Of a stretch of 64,000 bases of DNA, positions 8,201 through 17,746 are shown piece by piece (the stretch's first letter is position 1; each line of letters begins with the position of its first letter). A model generated the notes under the pieces. That model made no database searches. It was not told the DNA's origin and worked only from the letters and a program-made list of their open reading frames with translations. The stretch is from Geminicoccaceae bacterium. GTDB lineage: Bacteria; Pseudomonadota; Alphaproteobacteria; Geminicoccales; Geminicoccaceae. The position numbers and the translations under genes are program-made. The stretch is from NCBI GenBank assembly GCA_028285265.1, contig JANQPX010000020.1, positions 372,001-436,000 of the forward strand. The letters run 5' to 3'.

Positions 8201-9316
8201 ATGGATAAATCCGAAACGCTGCGTCGGCAGGGCTTGTTCCAACACGTTCACACCGTGCGTGAACGGCCGCTGTTGTTTATCACATTAACGGTATCTCTGT
8301 TTGTCGTTATGGCGTTTGGCGCCACTGCGTTTACGGGGACTGCGACATCGACTGGATCGATCCAATTCATGGTTCGCGCGGACCCGATTGATATCGACCG
8401 GTCATCCGAAACGCCAGCTGCATTGATCAAGCCCCGCCCATTCGATCCGAAGAGTCTCCTAAACTTTCTTGCGGACACCCCTCTTGGCCCAACGGCCGAG
8501 CAATTGGCTGCGGGAAGCACACAGGGCGACATCGATGTTGCCCTGGAACAAGGTGATGATGGGTCGTTCGTTATAACGCTGGACGGAATGAATGAACCGG
8601 AACAGCTCGTGGACAGCATCAATAATCGCATCACGACATTTGTCGAAAGGCTGAATTTGGAACGCGCCATGCAGCGTGAACTCGCGTCTTCCTGGATTGA
8701 TCGATTTGGTTCCCAATGGCGTGCTCGCTTAGAAGACGCGAAATCAGCGATCACAGCTAGCCCTTTCGACGCTGGTACTACGTCGGACCAAGATCCCTTC
8801 AAGACCGAACGGTTGTTACGGTTTATGATCGATGCAACAGCGGCGGCTCAGACAAGCCTTGAAGTCGAAGGAAACGGAAATGGCGTCGTCCCGGGGCAAT
8901 CGGTTGAGGTTGCTAACCTTGCGTCCGATGTGACTCGACTAACCTCGGCAATGGCGGACCTAGAACGTCGTCATGCCGCACAATTCGAACAAGTTCAGGA
9001 ACTTAAGACGGCCGAAGAGAGCCTTGCTAGGCACCTAAGAGAGGCCGACAGCATCCAAGCACCTGACAGCCTACTCAATCGGCCTGCGGCTTCGATCCTA
9101 TCCCCTGCTGTTGCCATGCAGGAAGATGATGCATTGGGGAACGGGAAGACCTCGCTCATCTGGTTAGCCATGCTTGCCCTGAGTTTGCTGACGGCAGCGT
9201 TAGGAACGATGCTTTTCGGGCGCTACCAGCATGCGGCAGCTTCCGGCAACAACGAGATGCTCAACAATCCGAACTGGCCCTTGCCGCCAGGTGCAGATCG
9301 CGAATTGTCTCACTGA
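8201..9316 (+). CDS. Membrane protein with Wzz/chain-length-regulator topology
   Basis: I do not recognise this 371-residue protein by close sequence. Its plan is that of polysaccharide co-polymerases: a cytoplasmic N-terminus, a membrane helix at about 27-50 (LLFITLTVSLFVVMAFG), a large periplasmic part with a beta-like segment (GSIQFMVRADPIDI) and a long Ala/Glu/Arg-rich region (about 225-295) that should form a coiled coil, then a second helix at about 318-340 (SLIWLAMLALSLLTAALG) and a short cytoplasmic tail. There is no Walker motif, so it is not a BY-kinase (Wzc/ExoP C-terminus). The location just behind a polysaccharide-initiating transferase supports a role in polymer length or export, but this is inference. 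ATG 8201 follows a purine-rich stretch (ggagatgacc). Confidence 0.6.
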   Translation: MDKSETLRRQGLFQHVHTVRERPLLFITLTVSLFVVMAFGATAFTGTATSTGSIQFMVRADPIDIDRSSETPAALIKPRPFDPKSLLNFLADTPLGPTAEQLAAGSTQGDIDVALEQGDDGSFVITLDGMNEPEQLVDSINNRITTFVERLNLERAMQRELASSWIDRFGSQWRARLEDAKSAITASPFDAGTTSDQDPFKTERLLRFMIDATAAAQTSLEVEGNGNGVVPGQSVEVANLASDVTRLTSAMADLERRHAAQFEQVQELKTAEESLARHLREADSIQAPDSLLNRPAASILSPAVAMQEDDALGNGKTSLIWLAMLALSLLTAALGTMLFGRYQHAAASGNNEMLNNPNWPLPPGADRELSH

Positions 9317-9390
9317 TGTAAGTGACGTTCTAGAAGGACCTAGCTGCCACTCCAGCCCCTTACCCGATGGGCAAATATATCGATCTACCC

Positions 9391-9702
9391 TTAGCGTCGG
9401 CCCAGACGCTTTTCAATATCACCAGTTGAATTTGCAGCTTCAAGTTCATCGCCAGCTTCGCAGAACTGCAGCCGCCAACTATCCGCCGTATTGCTCGGTG
9501 TGCCGAACGGGTCCGTCGATCCGGTATAAGCATGAAGATGCTGGTGAAGATCATTGCCGAATGTTCGGCTCACATCACAAACTTCGTTCAACGAGCGTCC
9601 GGTCGATGATGATCGGACTGCCTGGTTTGCCGGTGAGAGTGTCTCTTTAAACGCAACTCGCATCATGCGCGTCACGAGCCTGCCTGCTGCTTTGACGGCC
9701 AT
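9391..9702 (-). CDS. Small hypothetical protein
   Basis: An open frame of 103 codons starts at ATG 9700-9702, with AAGAGAA just upstream as a weak ribosome-binding site. The product is hydrophilic and basic at its N-terminus (MAVKAAGRLVTRMMRV), contains two His and two Cys, and matches no family I know. It fills most of a gap between the Wzz-like gene and the convergently facing GH3 gene. The plus strand frame over the same bases reads less like protein, which is the main reason to prefer this strand. It may be spurious. Confidence 0.35.
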   Translation of the reverse strand: MAVKAAGRLVTRMMRVAFKETLSPANQAVRSSSTGRSLNEVCDVSRTFGNDLHQHLHAYTGSTDPFGTPSNTADSWRLQFCEAGDELEAANSTGDIEKRLGRR

Positions 9703-9873
9703 CGTTTTCTCTTGTCAATTGTCGTGGACGTGTGTTTCTAATTATGTCAACACCGCAGGGCAAAAAAACTTCCCTTAACGATCCCAAAAAAATTGACAAC
9801 CGCGATTTACCCGCAAGATCCGGCTGTTATGGAGCCACACCCGAAAGGATTCCGTTTGAGCGCGTGCTGGGTA

Positions 9874-12042
9874 TCAGACGTTGACGGATGGTTTGACCCG
9901 CACTTCGGTCGAAAGGAGAGAGAGACGATCAGCCTTGGTTCCAACCTCGATATGAAGCGCGCCCGGTTCTAGGACCGGCTTGAGATCTTGGTCGAGAAAA
10001 GCAAGCTCATCTGCCTTTAGGGTCATGCGAATCCTTGCCTTTTGACCAGCATCCAAATGAGCTTTTGCCATGGCCTTCAATTCCAATACGGGTCGAGCAA
10101 CCGACGCAACTGGATCATGGGCAAAGACGAGGATCGTTTCCTCTCCGAATGTTTGGCCGATGTTTTCCACATCCACCTCGATTGTGACCATGTCGCCGGG
10201 CCCAAACTCAACAGGTGTCACGCTCAAATTGCTCAGCGCAAACTGCGTATAAGAAAGGCCATGGCCGAAGGGGAACAGCGGTTCCACCGGAAGGTCGAGA
10301 TACTTGCTGGAATAACGCTCCTGCGGATTAGGGTGCCTCCCGGTCGGTCGCGGTTGATAGTGAAGCGGAATCTGACCAACATCGATGGGCCAGGAGACTG
10401 GGAGTCGACCGGAAGGATTGTGTTTACCCGTTAGGACGTCAGCAATCGCATGACCGGCCTCATTGCCGAGAAACCAGGTTGCCAGCACGGCATCAGCGCG
10501 CTCAAACAGCCATGGACAACAGAGCTGCCGCCCTGAAGAAAGCACAGCGATCGTCGGTTTACCAAGGTCAAGAACCGTCCGAGCAAGCTGAGCCTGGCGT
10601 CCAGGAAGGTCGAGCTCAGCACGGCTCGCTGCTTCACCGCTCATGACAGCTTCCTCGCCGAGGCACAGGATGACGAGGTCTGCTCGGCTTGCCACTTCAA
10701 TTGCTGCGGCGAGATCACCATCCGTCGCGTCGTTAATCACACCGCCAGCGGCATGTTCTATCTCAGATGACGAGAAGGCCGCTTCGATACCTTCGAGTAT
10801 GGAGACCATCTCATCTCCATCACCGACAATCGACCACGGGCCAAGCATCTCGTGACGATTGTCACCAAGCGGGCCAATCACGGCAATGCTTGCAGGAGGG
10901 GCAGTAATCGGAAGGATCTCTCGGTGGTTCGTTAACAGCACGATTGAGCGCTTGCCGGCCTCACGTGCTAAGTTCTTGTGGGCATTAATTTGCATAGGGG
11001 GAAGAAATTCGTGATTTCCTCGACCGTAGGGATCATCGAACAGGCCAAGTGCTTCTTTGAGCTGGAGAATCCGGCTGACCGCCCGATCGATATCCGTCTC
11101 GTCCACCAAACCCCGTTCTAGCGCCTCAGGCAAACCTCGGGCGTAAGCATCGCCCATCAGATCAATGTCGACCCCAGCCTTGAGCGCTGCAGCAGCGGCT
11201 TCGGCAATGTCACCTGCCGTACCGTGAGCGAGGAGCTCTGTGATCGCGTTGTAATCACTGATCATCATGCCATCAAAGCCCCATTCATCGCGAACGAGAT
11301 CGTTCAAAACGGCCTTGTGCGACGTCATGGGTATGCCAGCGAGATCATGAAATCCTGGCATGATCGACGCTACGCCAGCTTCAATCGCAGCCTTGAAGGG
11401 CGGCATGTACACTTCAAGAAACGTGCGGTCAGAAATATCGACGGAGTGGTAGTCTCGGCCTGCTTGGGGGGCGCCATAGCCCGCCAAGTGCTTCGCTGTT
11501 GCCGCCATGTTTTCCGGCTTCTCAATGCCATCCCCTTGGATGCCACGAATTTTGGCAACCGCATAAATGGTGGCGAGCCAAGGGTCCTCGCCAGGTCCCT
11601 CGGCAATGCGCCCCCATCGAGGATCGCGAGAAACATCGATCATTGGCGCATAGCTGAAGTTGACACCGTCCGCTGTCGCTTCTAGAGCTGAGGCCCGTGC
11701 GGTGCGCTCCCAGAGATCGGGATCAAATGTTGCCGCTTCGGCCAACGGGATCGGAAACACCGTCCGATGTCCGTGGATGACGTCCAGCGTAAACAGTAGA
11801 GGAATGCCCAGCCGCGTTTCCTCGACAGCGATACGCTGAACCTCATGGGTCTGCGCTGCACCAAACAGAGCATTGATGGCACCGATCCGACTCTCGCGTA
11901 GAGCGGCCATATAGTCCCCAGGCACCCTTGGGCCGGTTACCGCGATTTTCGCTGTAATTAGGGTCATCTGGCCGATTTTTTCCTGGAGCGTCATAGCGCT
12001 CAAGAGCGTGTCCACGCGCGCCGTCGACGAGGAGTTTGTCAT
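9874..12042 (-). CDS. Beta-glucosidase, glycoside hydrolase family 3 (BglX-like)
   Basis: This 722-residue enzyme should release terminal beta-linked glucose or xylose from oligosaccharides. Domain order matches BglX: TIM-barrel GH3 N-terminal domain (about 25-340, with PLLFTLDVIHGHRTVFPIPL, EGPGEDPWL, KHLAGYGAPQAGRDYH), the catalytic Asp in MMISDYNAI at about 260, an alpha/beta sandwich C-terminal domain (about 370-590, VAVIGPLGDNRHEMLGPW-type segment), and a fibronectin type III-like domain at the end. Start: ATG 12040-12042 (MTNSSSTAR) fits the family; an ATG at 12108 would add 22 unusual residues. There is no signal peptide, unlike periplasmic E. coli BglX, so it probably acts in the cytoplasm on imported oligosaccharides. 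It diverges from the ABC transporter at 12242, with about 200 bases between for both promoters. Confidence 0.93.
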   Translation of the reverse strand: MTNSSSTARVDTLLSAMTLQEKIGQMTLITAKIAVTGPRVPGDYMAALRESRIGAINALFGAAQTHEVQRIAVEETRLGIPLLFTLDVIHGHRTVFPIPLAEAATFDPDLWERTARASALEATADGVNFSYAPMIDVSRDPRWGRIAEGPGEDPWLATIYAVAKIRGIQGDGIEKPENMAATAKHLAGYGAPQAGRDYHSVDISDRTFLEVYMPPFKAAIEAGVASIMPGFHDLAGIPMTSHKAVLNDLVRDEWGFDGMMISDYNAITELLAHGTAGDIAEAAAAALKAGVDIDLMGDAYARGLPEALERGLVDETDIDRAVSRILQLKEALGLFDDPYGRGNHEFLPPMQINAHKNLAREAGKRSIVLLTNHREILPITAPPASIAVIGPLGDNRHEMLGPWSIVGDGDEMVSILEGIEAAFSSSEIEHAAGGVINDATDGDLAAAIEVASRADLVILCLGEEAVMSGEAASRAELDLPGRQAQLARTVLDLGKPTIAVLSSGRQLCCPWLFERADAVLATWFLGNEAGHAIADVLTGKHNPSGRLPVSWPIDVGQIPLHYQPRPTGRHPNPQERYSSKYLDLPVEPLFPFGHGLSYTQFALSNLSVTPVEFGPGDMVTIEVDVENIGQTFGEETILVFAHDPVASVARPVLELKAMAKAHLDAGQKARIRMTLKADELAFLDQDLKPVLEPGALHIEVGTKADRLSLLSTEVRVKPSVNV

Positions 12043-12241
12043 GATTTTTTCTGTCCAATCCGTGCCTAAAGACCCGCTCGACCCTAAATTAATCAGGATA
12101 ACGAACATATCATGAGGCCACTATATGGCGTGACCGGGGAAAACATGGCAATCGCTAGAGAGTGCAGCCTTCGGGTTCGAAGTGTCGCAGTTTCAGATGC
12201 TTGGACCAGCACTGCCGTCGCCACCGGGGGGAAGTCTTAAT

Positions 12242-14059
12242 ATGGCCGTAGTGGAAGCCACGAAGTCCGAAGCTGCGGCGGAAAACGCCGACTCGCATTC
12301 GATTAGTCAAGACAACTACACGATTTACCGGCAGCTCAAAACGCTTTGGCGCTCGCTCAAAGCATCGCCGCACCGATACCGCATTTGGATCCTTTCTGCC
12401 GGCATTGTCTTCGCCATCGGCCTCAACATGATCGGCCAGGTACGTCTCAATAACTGGAAAGGCGATTTCTATAACGCGCTAGAGCAAGCGAACGCGGACG
12501 CTTTCATCACGCAAATTGGTGTGTTTATCCTTATCGTCGCCGTGCTGCTAACGCTCGTTGTTGCAGAGACCTGGATTCGCGAGATGCTGGAGGTGCGGCT
12601 TCGCGAATGGCTTACCCATGACCTTTTGGATCAATGGCTTGCACCAAACCGCGCCTATCTCCTCGGATATGCAGGCGAAATTGGCGAAAATCCAGACCAG
12701 CGCATGCAAGCCGATTGTCAGCGACTTACAGAATTCGGCGCAGATCTCTCTATCGGCCTCCTGCGATCGAGCTTACTTCTTTTGAGCTTTATCGGTGTGC
12801 TATGGGGCCTTTCAAGCCAGGTGGTCTTCTCATTCGACGGTGCGCCTGGCTTTACGATTCCGGGCTATTTGGTTTGGTGCGCCATCCTTTATGCACTTTC
12901 CGGCTCATGGCTGACCTGGCTCGTGGGACGGCCGCTTATCGCCATCAATGCCGAACGCTACTCGCGCGAGGCCGACCTTCGCTTCGGTCTTGTCCGAATC
13001 AGCGAGAGCGCAGAAGGCATTTCCCTCTATGGCGGCGAGACTGACGAACGTCGTGCCTTGAACGCTCCGGTAACCCGCGTCATCGACATCACCCGGCAGC
13101 TCGCCAATGGCTTGGCTAGGTTGACCTGGATCACATCTGGCTACGGCTGGCTCGCTCTGATCGTTCCCATCCTGGTAGCAGCCCCTGGCTACTTTCAAGG
13201 CAGCCTCAATTTTGGCGAGTTGATGATGGTGGTCGGCGCGTTCAACCATGTGCAAAATGCGCTTCGCTGGTTTGTCGACAATTTCCCAAGAATTGCGGAC
13301 TGGCGCGCGACACTGCTTCGCGTTACCGCCTATCGTGATAGCCTGCAGCGGCTTGAGACCATGGGCGAGGACGCGCCACGCATCGAGCGCAGCCACAACG
13401 CTGGCGGTACTCTTGTGATGGAAAACGTTCAGGTTCTGCTGACCAATGGGCGTGCAACGCTGGACGAAGATATTGTGACGGTCAAGCCAGGCGAGCACTT
13501 GGCGATTGTTGGCGAACCAGGATCAGGCAAGAGCAGTCTCTTTAGAGCGCTTGCCGGACTCTGGCCCTGGGGTACAGGAAAACTGCGATTGCCCAGCGAT
13601 AACGGCATGATGTTCCTGCCGCAGCGCCCATATCTACCGCTCGGTAGCATCCGCGCAGCGGTAACCTACCCTGATGCACCAGAGCGTTTTTCCGAACATG
13701 ACGTCAAGAGCGTGCTCGAACGGGTACAGCTCGACCATCTGATCCCGTTAATCGATGCCGAAGAACGCTGGGACAAATCTTTGTCGCTCGATCAGCAGCA
13801 GCGTCTCGTCTTTGCTCGATTATTGCTCCACAAACCGGGATATGTCGTACTCGACGACGTCGGTGCCGCCCTAGCGGAAGAACACCGGCAGCTGATGTAT
13901 GAGCTCTTCAAGGATGAACTTGGAGGCTCCACGGTGGTCAATATCACACGCAACGAACCTACCGACAGCTTCTATCAGCGGACAGTAAAACTGAGGCACA
14001 TGGCAAGCGCCGAACGATTGAAGCTGGCCCTCGAGCAACCGATTGGGGCGACGGCTTAG
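12242..14059 (+). CDS. SbmA/BacA/YddA-type ABC transporter with fused, degenerate ATPase domain
   Basis: A 605-residue half-transporter: N-terminal membrane domain of the ABC_membrane_2 (SbmA/BacA, ABCD) type with about six helices (residues about 45-350; NNWKGDFYNALEQ, LREWLTHDLLDQWL and NPDQRMQADCQRLTE are family hallmarks) and a C-terminal nucleotide-binding domain. Relatives move peptides, very-long-chain fatty acids or cobalamin-like compounds. Walker A is intact (GEPGSGKSS, about 422), but other sites are altered: the signature reads LSLDQQQR rather than LSLGEQQR, the Walker B region is VVLDDVGAALAE where relatives have LDEATSALDE (catalytic Glu replaced by Asp, D-loop Asp lost), and the switch-loop His appears to be Thr (VVNITRNEP). 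ATP turnover may be slow or absent. Start: ATG 12242 sits 7 bases after GGGGGAAG; an upstream GTG at 12182 has no such site. Confidence 0.88.
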   Translation: MAVVEATKSEAAAENADSHSISQDNYTIYRQLKTLWRSLKASPHRYRIWILSAGIVFAIGLNMIGQVRLNNWKGDFYNALEQANADAFITQIGVFILIVAVLLTLVVAETWIREMLEVRLREWLTHDLLDQWLAPNRAYLLGYAGEIGENPDQRMQADCQRLTEFGADLSIGLLRSSLLLLSFIGVLWGLSSQVVFSFDGAPGFTIPGYLVWCAILYALSGSWLTWLVGRPLIAINAERYSREADLRFGLVRISESAEGISLYGGETDERRALNAPVTRVIDITRQLANGLARLTWITSGYGWLALIVPILVAAPGYFQGSLNFGELMMVVGAFNHVQNALRWFVDNFPRIADWRATLLRVTAYRDSLQRLETMGEDAPRIERSHNAGGTLVMENVQVLLTNGRATLDEDIVTVKPGEHLAIVGEPGSGKSSLFRALAGLWPWGTGKLRLPSDNGMMFLPQRPYLPLGSIRAAVTYPDAPERFSEHDVKSVLERVQLDHLIPLIDAEERWDKSLSLDQQQRLVFARLLLHKPGYVVLDDVGAALAEEHRQLMYELFKDELGGSTVVNITRNEPTDSFYQRTVKLRHMASAERLKLALEQPIGATA

Positions 14060-14468
14060 CGGCACCCGAGCGTTACATCTCGGTTACATTGTTGGTCGCC
14101 TGCTGCTGGGCCGCGTTTTCTATGTCGGTCGACCAGGAGCCGAGGCGAGGCGTGTCACGAGCAGGACAGCCCCGATCGGTATGCCCCATGATCTCTCCGA
14201 TGACACATGACGAAGGCGAATTGCTGACGCCATTACGCCTAGCAACCTCTGGTCAATACCGGCTCTTCGGGTTCGTAACCGATCGTTCTTTGCCAAAAAT
14301 CCATTGTCGTTCAAACGTCGCTACTGCATGGAGATCGCCAGCGACAAACGACGGGATGTGCGATCGCCTTCTTGAAGTCAAAGCCATCTCTTTATATCAG
14401 CCCGAACTGACGCGCCATGTCAGTCGACTGCGGACCTCGGTGTCATCCTTAACGGGTTCCTGCAGCAA
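14060..14468. other. Intergenic region without supported gene
   Basis: This lies between the convergent ends of the ABC transporter and the repeat protein. Short frames exist on both strands but show no family similarity, ribosome site or sensible composition. I see no hairpin followed by a T-run. Confidence 0.4.
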
Positions 14469-16457
14469 CTACCCGCCATAAACACCTTTGCAGATCGCAC
14501 GGGCTGCATTGGTTGCAGAAACCAAGCCTGCAAGTTGTTCCCCGGGAAGACCTGAAGGGCTGTTCGCGGTCACACCGTTTGGCCCGAGGCCGGCAGCATA
14601 GAGAGCGGTCATGCCTTGGATCGTAACCGCTAGTGTCTCGCAGGACTTGTTCCTGGCATTCAGGACAACGACCATGCGCTCCACGTGATTGAAGAAACTA
14701 CCGATCGTCTCAGCATCGGCATCGGGTGTAATTCCCTGCTCCCGCATGCTCTTGATTGCGGTCACCTTTTCTTCGAGCGAAAGCAAAGACCACCATTCAT
14801 CCAAGGCTAACCGCATGCTTTCAGCTCGATTCAAATCCCGTGAATCGATCGTTGTCAGAAGTTCGGCGATGGCAGCTTGGCTCAGTGGTGGCTTGCCGTT
14901 GATGAGCGATAGAAAGTCCAGGACGCTGACAAAGGCTTCAATTTCGTCTTTGGTCGTCACGCGCACCCGCTCGCAGTCCTCAAATTGGATCGCCTCATGG
15001 CGTTGGAACATCCGTATATAGTCGTCAGAAAACGGTTCATTCGAAGATTTCAAATTGCAATAGATCGCATCGAAAAGCTCTTTCCGCTTGTTCATCGTCA
15101 GGAAATGGCTGTCCTGGCGCTGATCAATCTCACCAAGAAATGCCCGATAAAAAGTTTGATTCTCAGACCATTTGTCAACGCTACGGTCGAAGCTCCGCAT
15201 ACTGTCCGAACGCACAATAGATTCTTCTTCCGGGAGCAGCGGGCGTCCAAGCATGATGCTCGCAAAACGTAACGCATCGCCGATATCGCCTTCGGTCAGC
15301 ATCTGGCCTTTCGCTTCGGCCAGAATCGTCTGACTCTTCCGCTTAATCTGCATGGAGTCACAGTCAGAGAACGTCACGGGGTCATGGGAGAACAGCATAA
15401 CAGCCAGCTGCTGCTCGTCGGGATCTCCCGATGACGTGAAATGGCAATGGAGCCGAATAGCCCAGTCCTGGTCCATTTTGGCTCTCACATCAGCAGCACT
15501 GCTTGCGTGATAATCTCGATTCAGTGACTGCACATTGTTGAGTTCGGTCAGCGCCTTTTTCGGATCTTTTTGAAAAACCTTAAGGAAGACATCCTGCAGC
15601 CATGCTCGATCGCGGCTGGAAAGAACGTTGCCAGCAATGCGCTCAAGAAACTCGACATAACTCGCTATCATGGGCGCCTTGAGCACGTCATCACCCACCT
15701 TCGCAAGATAGTCGACGTCGCCAAGCTTTGAGATCGCCAGGTTCTCAATCTCTCGAGCTGGCTCTTTGATATCTGCCTTTGCTTGACTTCGAATCGCATC
15801 GATCAGCGCCTGCTGTTCGCGCGTTCCGTTGATCCGCGACCAGAAACGAGCAAGAACTGCATGCCTGATTTCGGCCCGAGCGAGTAGTTCTTTTTCTGCA
15901 AGCGCAGCGTCGGGAAACCAATCTTTGATCTGAGCCGTGGTTATTTCGACCTCGCGCTCTTGGTCATGATGATGGCCGACGGCAGTTGCAACGAGAGCAT
16001 GCGAAGCGACCAGGCCTTCAACATCAAAGCGTGTTACGACGAGACCAAGCGCACAATCAGCGGCTAGCACCAGTTCATCAGGTGCAAGAAGGTCTCGAAG
16101 GCTGGCAGTATCCGGATCACTGCTTTGTGCCGCGGTACAGTAGATGTTCTTCAAGAACTCGGCCCTGCTATTTGCCAAGGCGAGCTTGTCCTTCTTGTCT
16201 TGGTGCTGCTCGAAGAGAACGGCTAGATGATCGATCTGCCGAGCCACCCTCTTGGGAGCATATGACGACTCGTCGAGCCAGCGTTGTTGTAGCCATTCCT
16301 CGCCCTCAGCTGGGACCGCCTTACCGCGAAGGACACTCAGATACTGTATAGCGTGTTCCATGACCTTGGGATCCAACGTCGCGGCATTGGCACCGCCCGC
16401 TACGACTGTAAGAAGTACAGAGGCGATAAGAGGACCGACGGTTCTTACAGGTGACAT
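14469..16457 (-). CDS. Exported protein with three cysteine-paired repeats, unknown function
   Basis: The 662-residue product begins with a clear signal peptide (basic MSPVRTVG, hydrophobic core LIASVLLTVVAG, cleavage after GGANA). I know no family for the mature part. It is mostly helical and contains three related units. Each has a hydrophobic helix with a first Cys (NIYCTAAQSSDPDTASL; RLHCHFTSSGDPDEQQLAV; AIYCNLKSSNEPFSDDYI) and, about 30 residues later, a DC motif (LAADCALG; TFSDCDSM; QFEDCERV). Such paired cysteines would form one disulfide per repeat in the periplasm. The C-terminus (about 590-662) has two more cysteines, in KSCETLAV and RAICKGVY, and resembles a fourth, divergent unit. 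Start: ATG 16455-16457 puts the signal peptide at the N-terminus; a TTG at 16481 has a better ribosome site (AAGGA) but would add MLFELLLK in front. Confidence 0.7.
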   Translation of the reverse strand: MSPVRTVGPLIASVLLTVVAGGANAATLDPKVMEHAIQYLSVLRGKAVPAEGEEWLQQRWLDESSYAPKRVARQIDHLAVLFEQHQDKKDKLALANSRAEFLKNIYCTAAQSSDPDTASLRDLLAPDELVLAADCALGLVVTRFDVEGLVASHALVATAVGHHHDQEREVEITTAQIKDWFPDAALAEKELLARAEIRHAVLARFWSRINGTREQQALIDAIRSQAKADIKEPAREIENLAISKLGDVDYLAKVGDDVLKAPMIASYVEFLERIAGNVLSSRDRAWLQDVFLKVFQKDPKKALTELNNVQSLNRDYHASSAADVRAKMDQDWAIRLHCHFTSSGDPDEQQLAVMLFSHDPVTFSDCDSMQIKRKSQTILAEAKGQMLTEGDIGDALRFASIMLGRPLLPEEESIVRSDSMRSFDRSVDKWSENQTFYRAFLGEIDQRQDSHFLTMNKRKELFDAIYCNLKSSNEPFSDDYIRMFQRHEAIQFEDCERVRVTTKDEIEAFVSVLDFLSLINGKPPLSQAAIAELLTTIDSRDLNRAESMRLALDEWWSLLSLEEKVTAIKSMREQGITPDADAETIGSFFNHVERMVVVLNARNKSCETLAVTIQGMTALYAAGLGPNGVTANSPSGLPGEQLAGLVSATNAARAICKGVYGG

Positions 16458-16775
16458 CTTGAGAAGAAGCTCGAACAACAACGATAGCGTCCTTATGAGA
16501 GGTCATGGATGATACCAACGCGTCGCAAATCGGTACTGGAATAAGCGCCGTGCTTGCGACCACGATCGGCAAATGAACATTTGGACCTAAGTGTTTACTC
16601 CATCAAGCAGCGCAATAAGCTTGACGTTGGCGCCGTTCACGACTAGTTCTCCCCCATCCGGATACACGCCGCGTGTATGACGGCCGGTCGTCTTGTCCCT
16701 ATTTTTGGGTCAAATGATGAAAGGTTCGTCCGCTGACGGCACCGTTTATCGCCCCTTCGAAGGAAGTTGTTGCTC
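16458..16775. other. Intergenic region upstream of the rpsP operon
   Basis: No gene seen. It should contain the promoter of the ribosomal/tRNA-modification operon and, on the other strand, that of the repeat protein. Two adjacent small inverted repeats are described separately at 16662-16692. A TTGACG at 16621 could be a -35 element, but no good -10 follows at the usual distance. Confidence 0.4.
16662..16692 (+). other. Two tandem inverted repeats in the rpsP leader
   Basis: ATACACG-CCG-CGTGTAT (16662-16678) is a perfect 7-base stem with a 3-base loop. It is followed directly by GACGGCCGGTCGTC (16679-16692), a second self-complementary element, and a few bases later by a T-run (16701-16705). 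Together they could be a terminator-like or attenuator-like structure in the transcript leader, or an operator. They lie about 85 bases before the rpsP start. Confidence 0.4.
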
Positions 16776-17174
16776 ATGAGTGTTCGCATTCGCCTCGCCC
16801 GCGGCGGGACCAAAAAGCGCCCGTTTTATCGTATTGTTGCGACCGACAAACGTAGTCCGCGCGATGGGCGTTTTCTGGAAAAGCTAGGCACTTACAATCC
16901 CCTATTGCCCAAGGACGATGATAATCGCGTTGTCCTCAGGGAAGATCGTATCCGCCATTGGCTCGGCGCAGGCGCCCTCCCCTCGGATCGCGTCTGCCGG
17001 TTTTTGGATGCTGCAGGCATCACCGAGAACACAGTGCAGCAGCGTGGCACGGGCAAGCGAGCCCAGGCGATCGCCGCGAAGAAGGCGGAAGCAGAAGCAG
17101 CCAAAGCTGCTGAAGCTGCGGCTTCCGAGCCAGCGACCGAAGATAACGCCGTCGAGGCCGAAGCATCATCCTGA
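16776..17174 (+). CDS. rpsP: 30S ribosomal protein S16
   Basis: S16 is a small-subunit protein needed for 30S assembly. The first 80 residues are typical ([35 protein letters not shown]). The protein is 132 residues, longer than the roughly 80 of enteric S16, because of a charged Ala/Glu/Lys-rich tail (about 90-132) of the kind often found in alphaproteobacteria. ATG 16776 is preceded by AAGGAAG; a TTG nine bases upstream is less likely. It is the first gene of rpsP-rimM-trmD-rplS. The ffh gene, which is upstream of rpsP in many bacteria, is absent here. Confidence 0.97.
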   Translation: MSVRIRLARGGTKKRPFYRIVATDKRSPRDGRFLEKLGTYNPLLPKDDDNRVVLREDRIRHWLGAGALPSDRVCRFLDAAGITENTVQQRGTGKRAQAIAAKKAEAEAAKAAEAAASEPATEDNAVEAEASS

Positions 17175-17218
17175 CGGGATGATGGCCTTGGCGACGTTGC
17201 ACATGACGGTCTCGAGCG

Positions 17219-17746
17219 ATGGAAAGCGTGCAGGAAAACTTGATCTGCGTGGCAGTCATCGCGACGGCCCATGGTGTTCGTGGAGCTCTTAAACTTCGTT
17301 GTTTCACCGAACGCCCAGAAGATGTCGCCGCCTACGGCGCATTGTTTGATCGTCATGGCCACCGCCTGTTCAATCTGACCATCATCAGCGCTGCTAAGGG
17401 TGGTGCTATCGCGAAAGCCGACGGCATCGACGACCGCGAAGCGGCCGAAGCCCTTCGCGGCGTTGAACTCTTCATTCCGCGGTCTGCTTTGCCCGAGCCG
17501 AATGAGGACGAATTCTACTACAGTGACCTCGAGGGCCTTGATGTCGTTGATACAGACGGGGTCCGCCTTGGTGTGGTCAAACAAGTCGTCAATCATGGTG
17601 CCGGCGATCTGATCGAAATGCAGAACGATCAGGGGGAGCTGCAAATCTTCCCGTTTGACAAGGCGACGGTCCCGGTCATCGATCTTGACAATCGTCGCCT
17701 TCAGGTCGCTCCCCGCCCCGAAGTTCTTGTGGAGACCGAGGCATGA
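17219..17746 (+). CDS. rimM: 16S rRNA processing protein RimM
   Basis: RimM helps mature the 30S head and binds S19. The 175-residue protein has the N-terminal RimM domain ([20 protein letters not shown], where the family has IxxAHGxxGxxK) and a C-terminal PRC-barrel ([20 protein letters not shown]). It follows rpsP after 44 bases, and its last four bases (ATGA) overlap the trmD start, which suggests translational coupling. Confidence 0.96.
   Translation: MESVQENLICVAVIATAHGVRGALKLRCFTERPEDVAAYGALFDRHGHRLFNLTIISAAKGGAIAKADGIDDREAAEALRGVELFIPRSALPEPNEDEFYYSDLEGLDVVDTDGVRLGVVKQVVNHGAGDLIEMQNDQGELQIFPFDKATVPVIDLDNRRLQVAPRPEVLVETEA

Noticed and set aside
14089..14481. Plus-strand frame of 130 codons
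   Set aside because: Overlaps the end of the repeat protein, has no ribosome site and its translation has no protein-like pattern.
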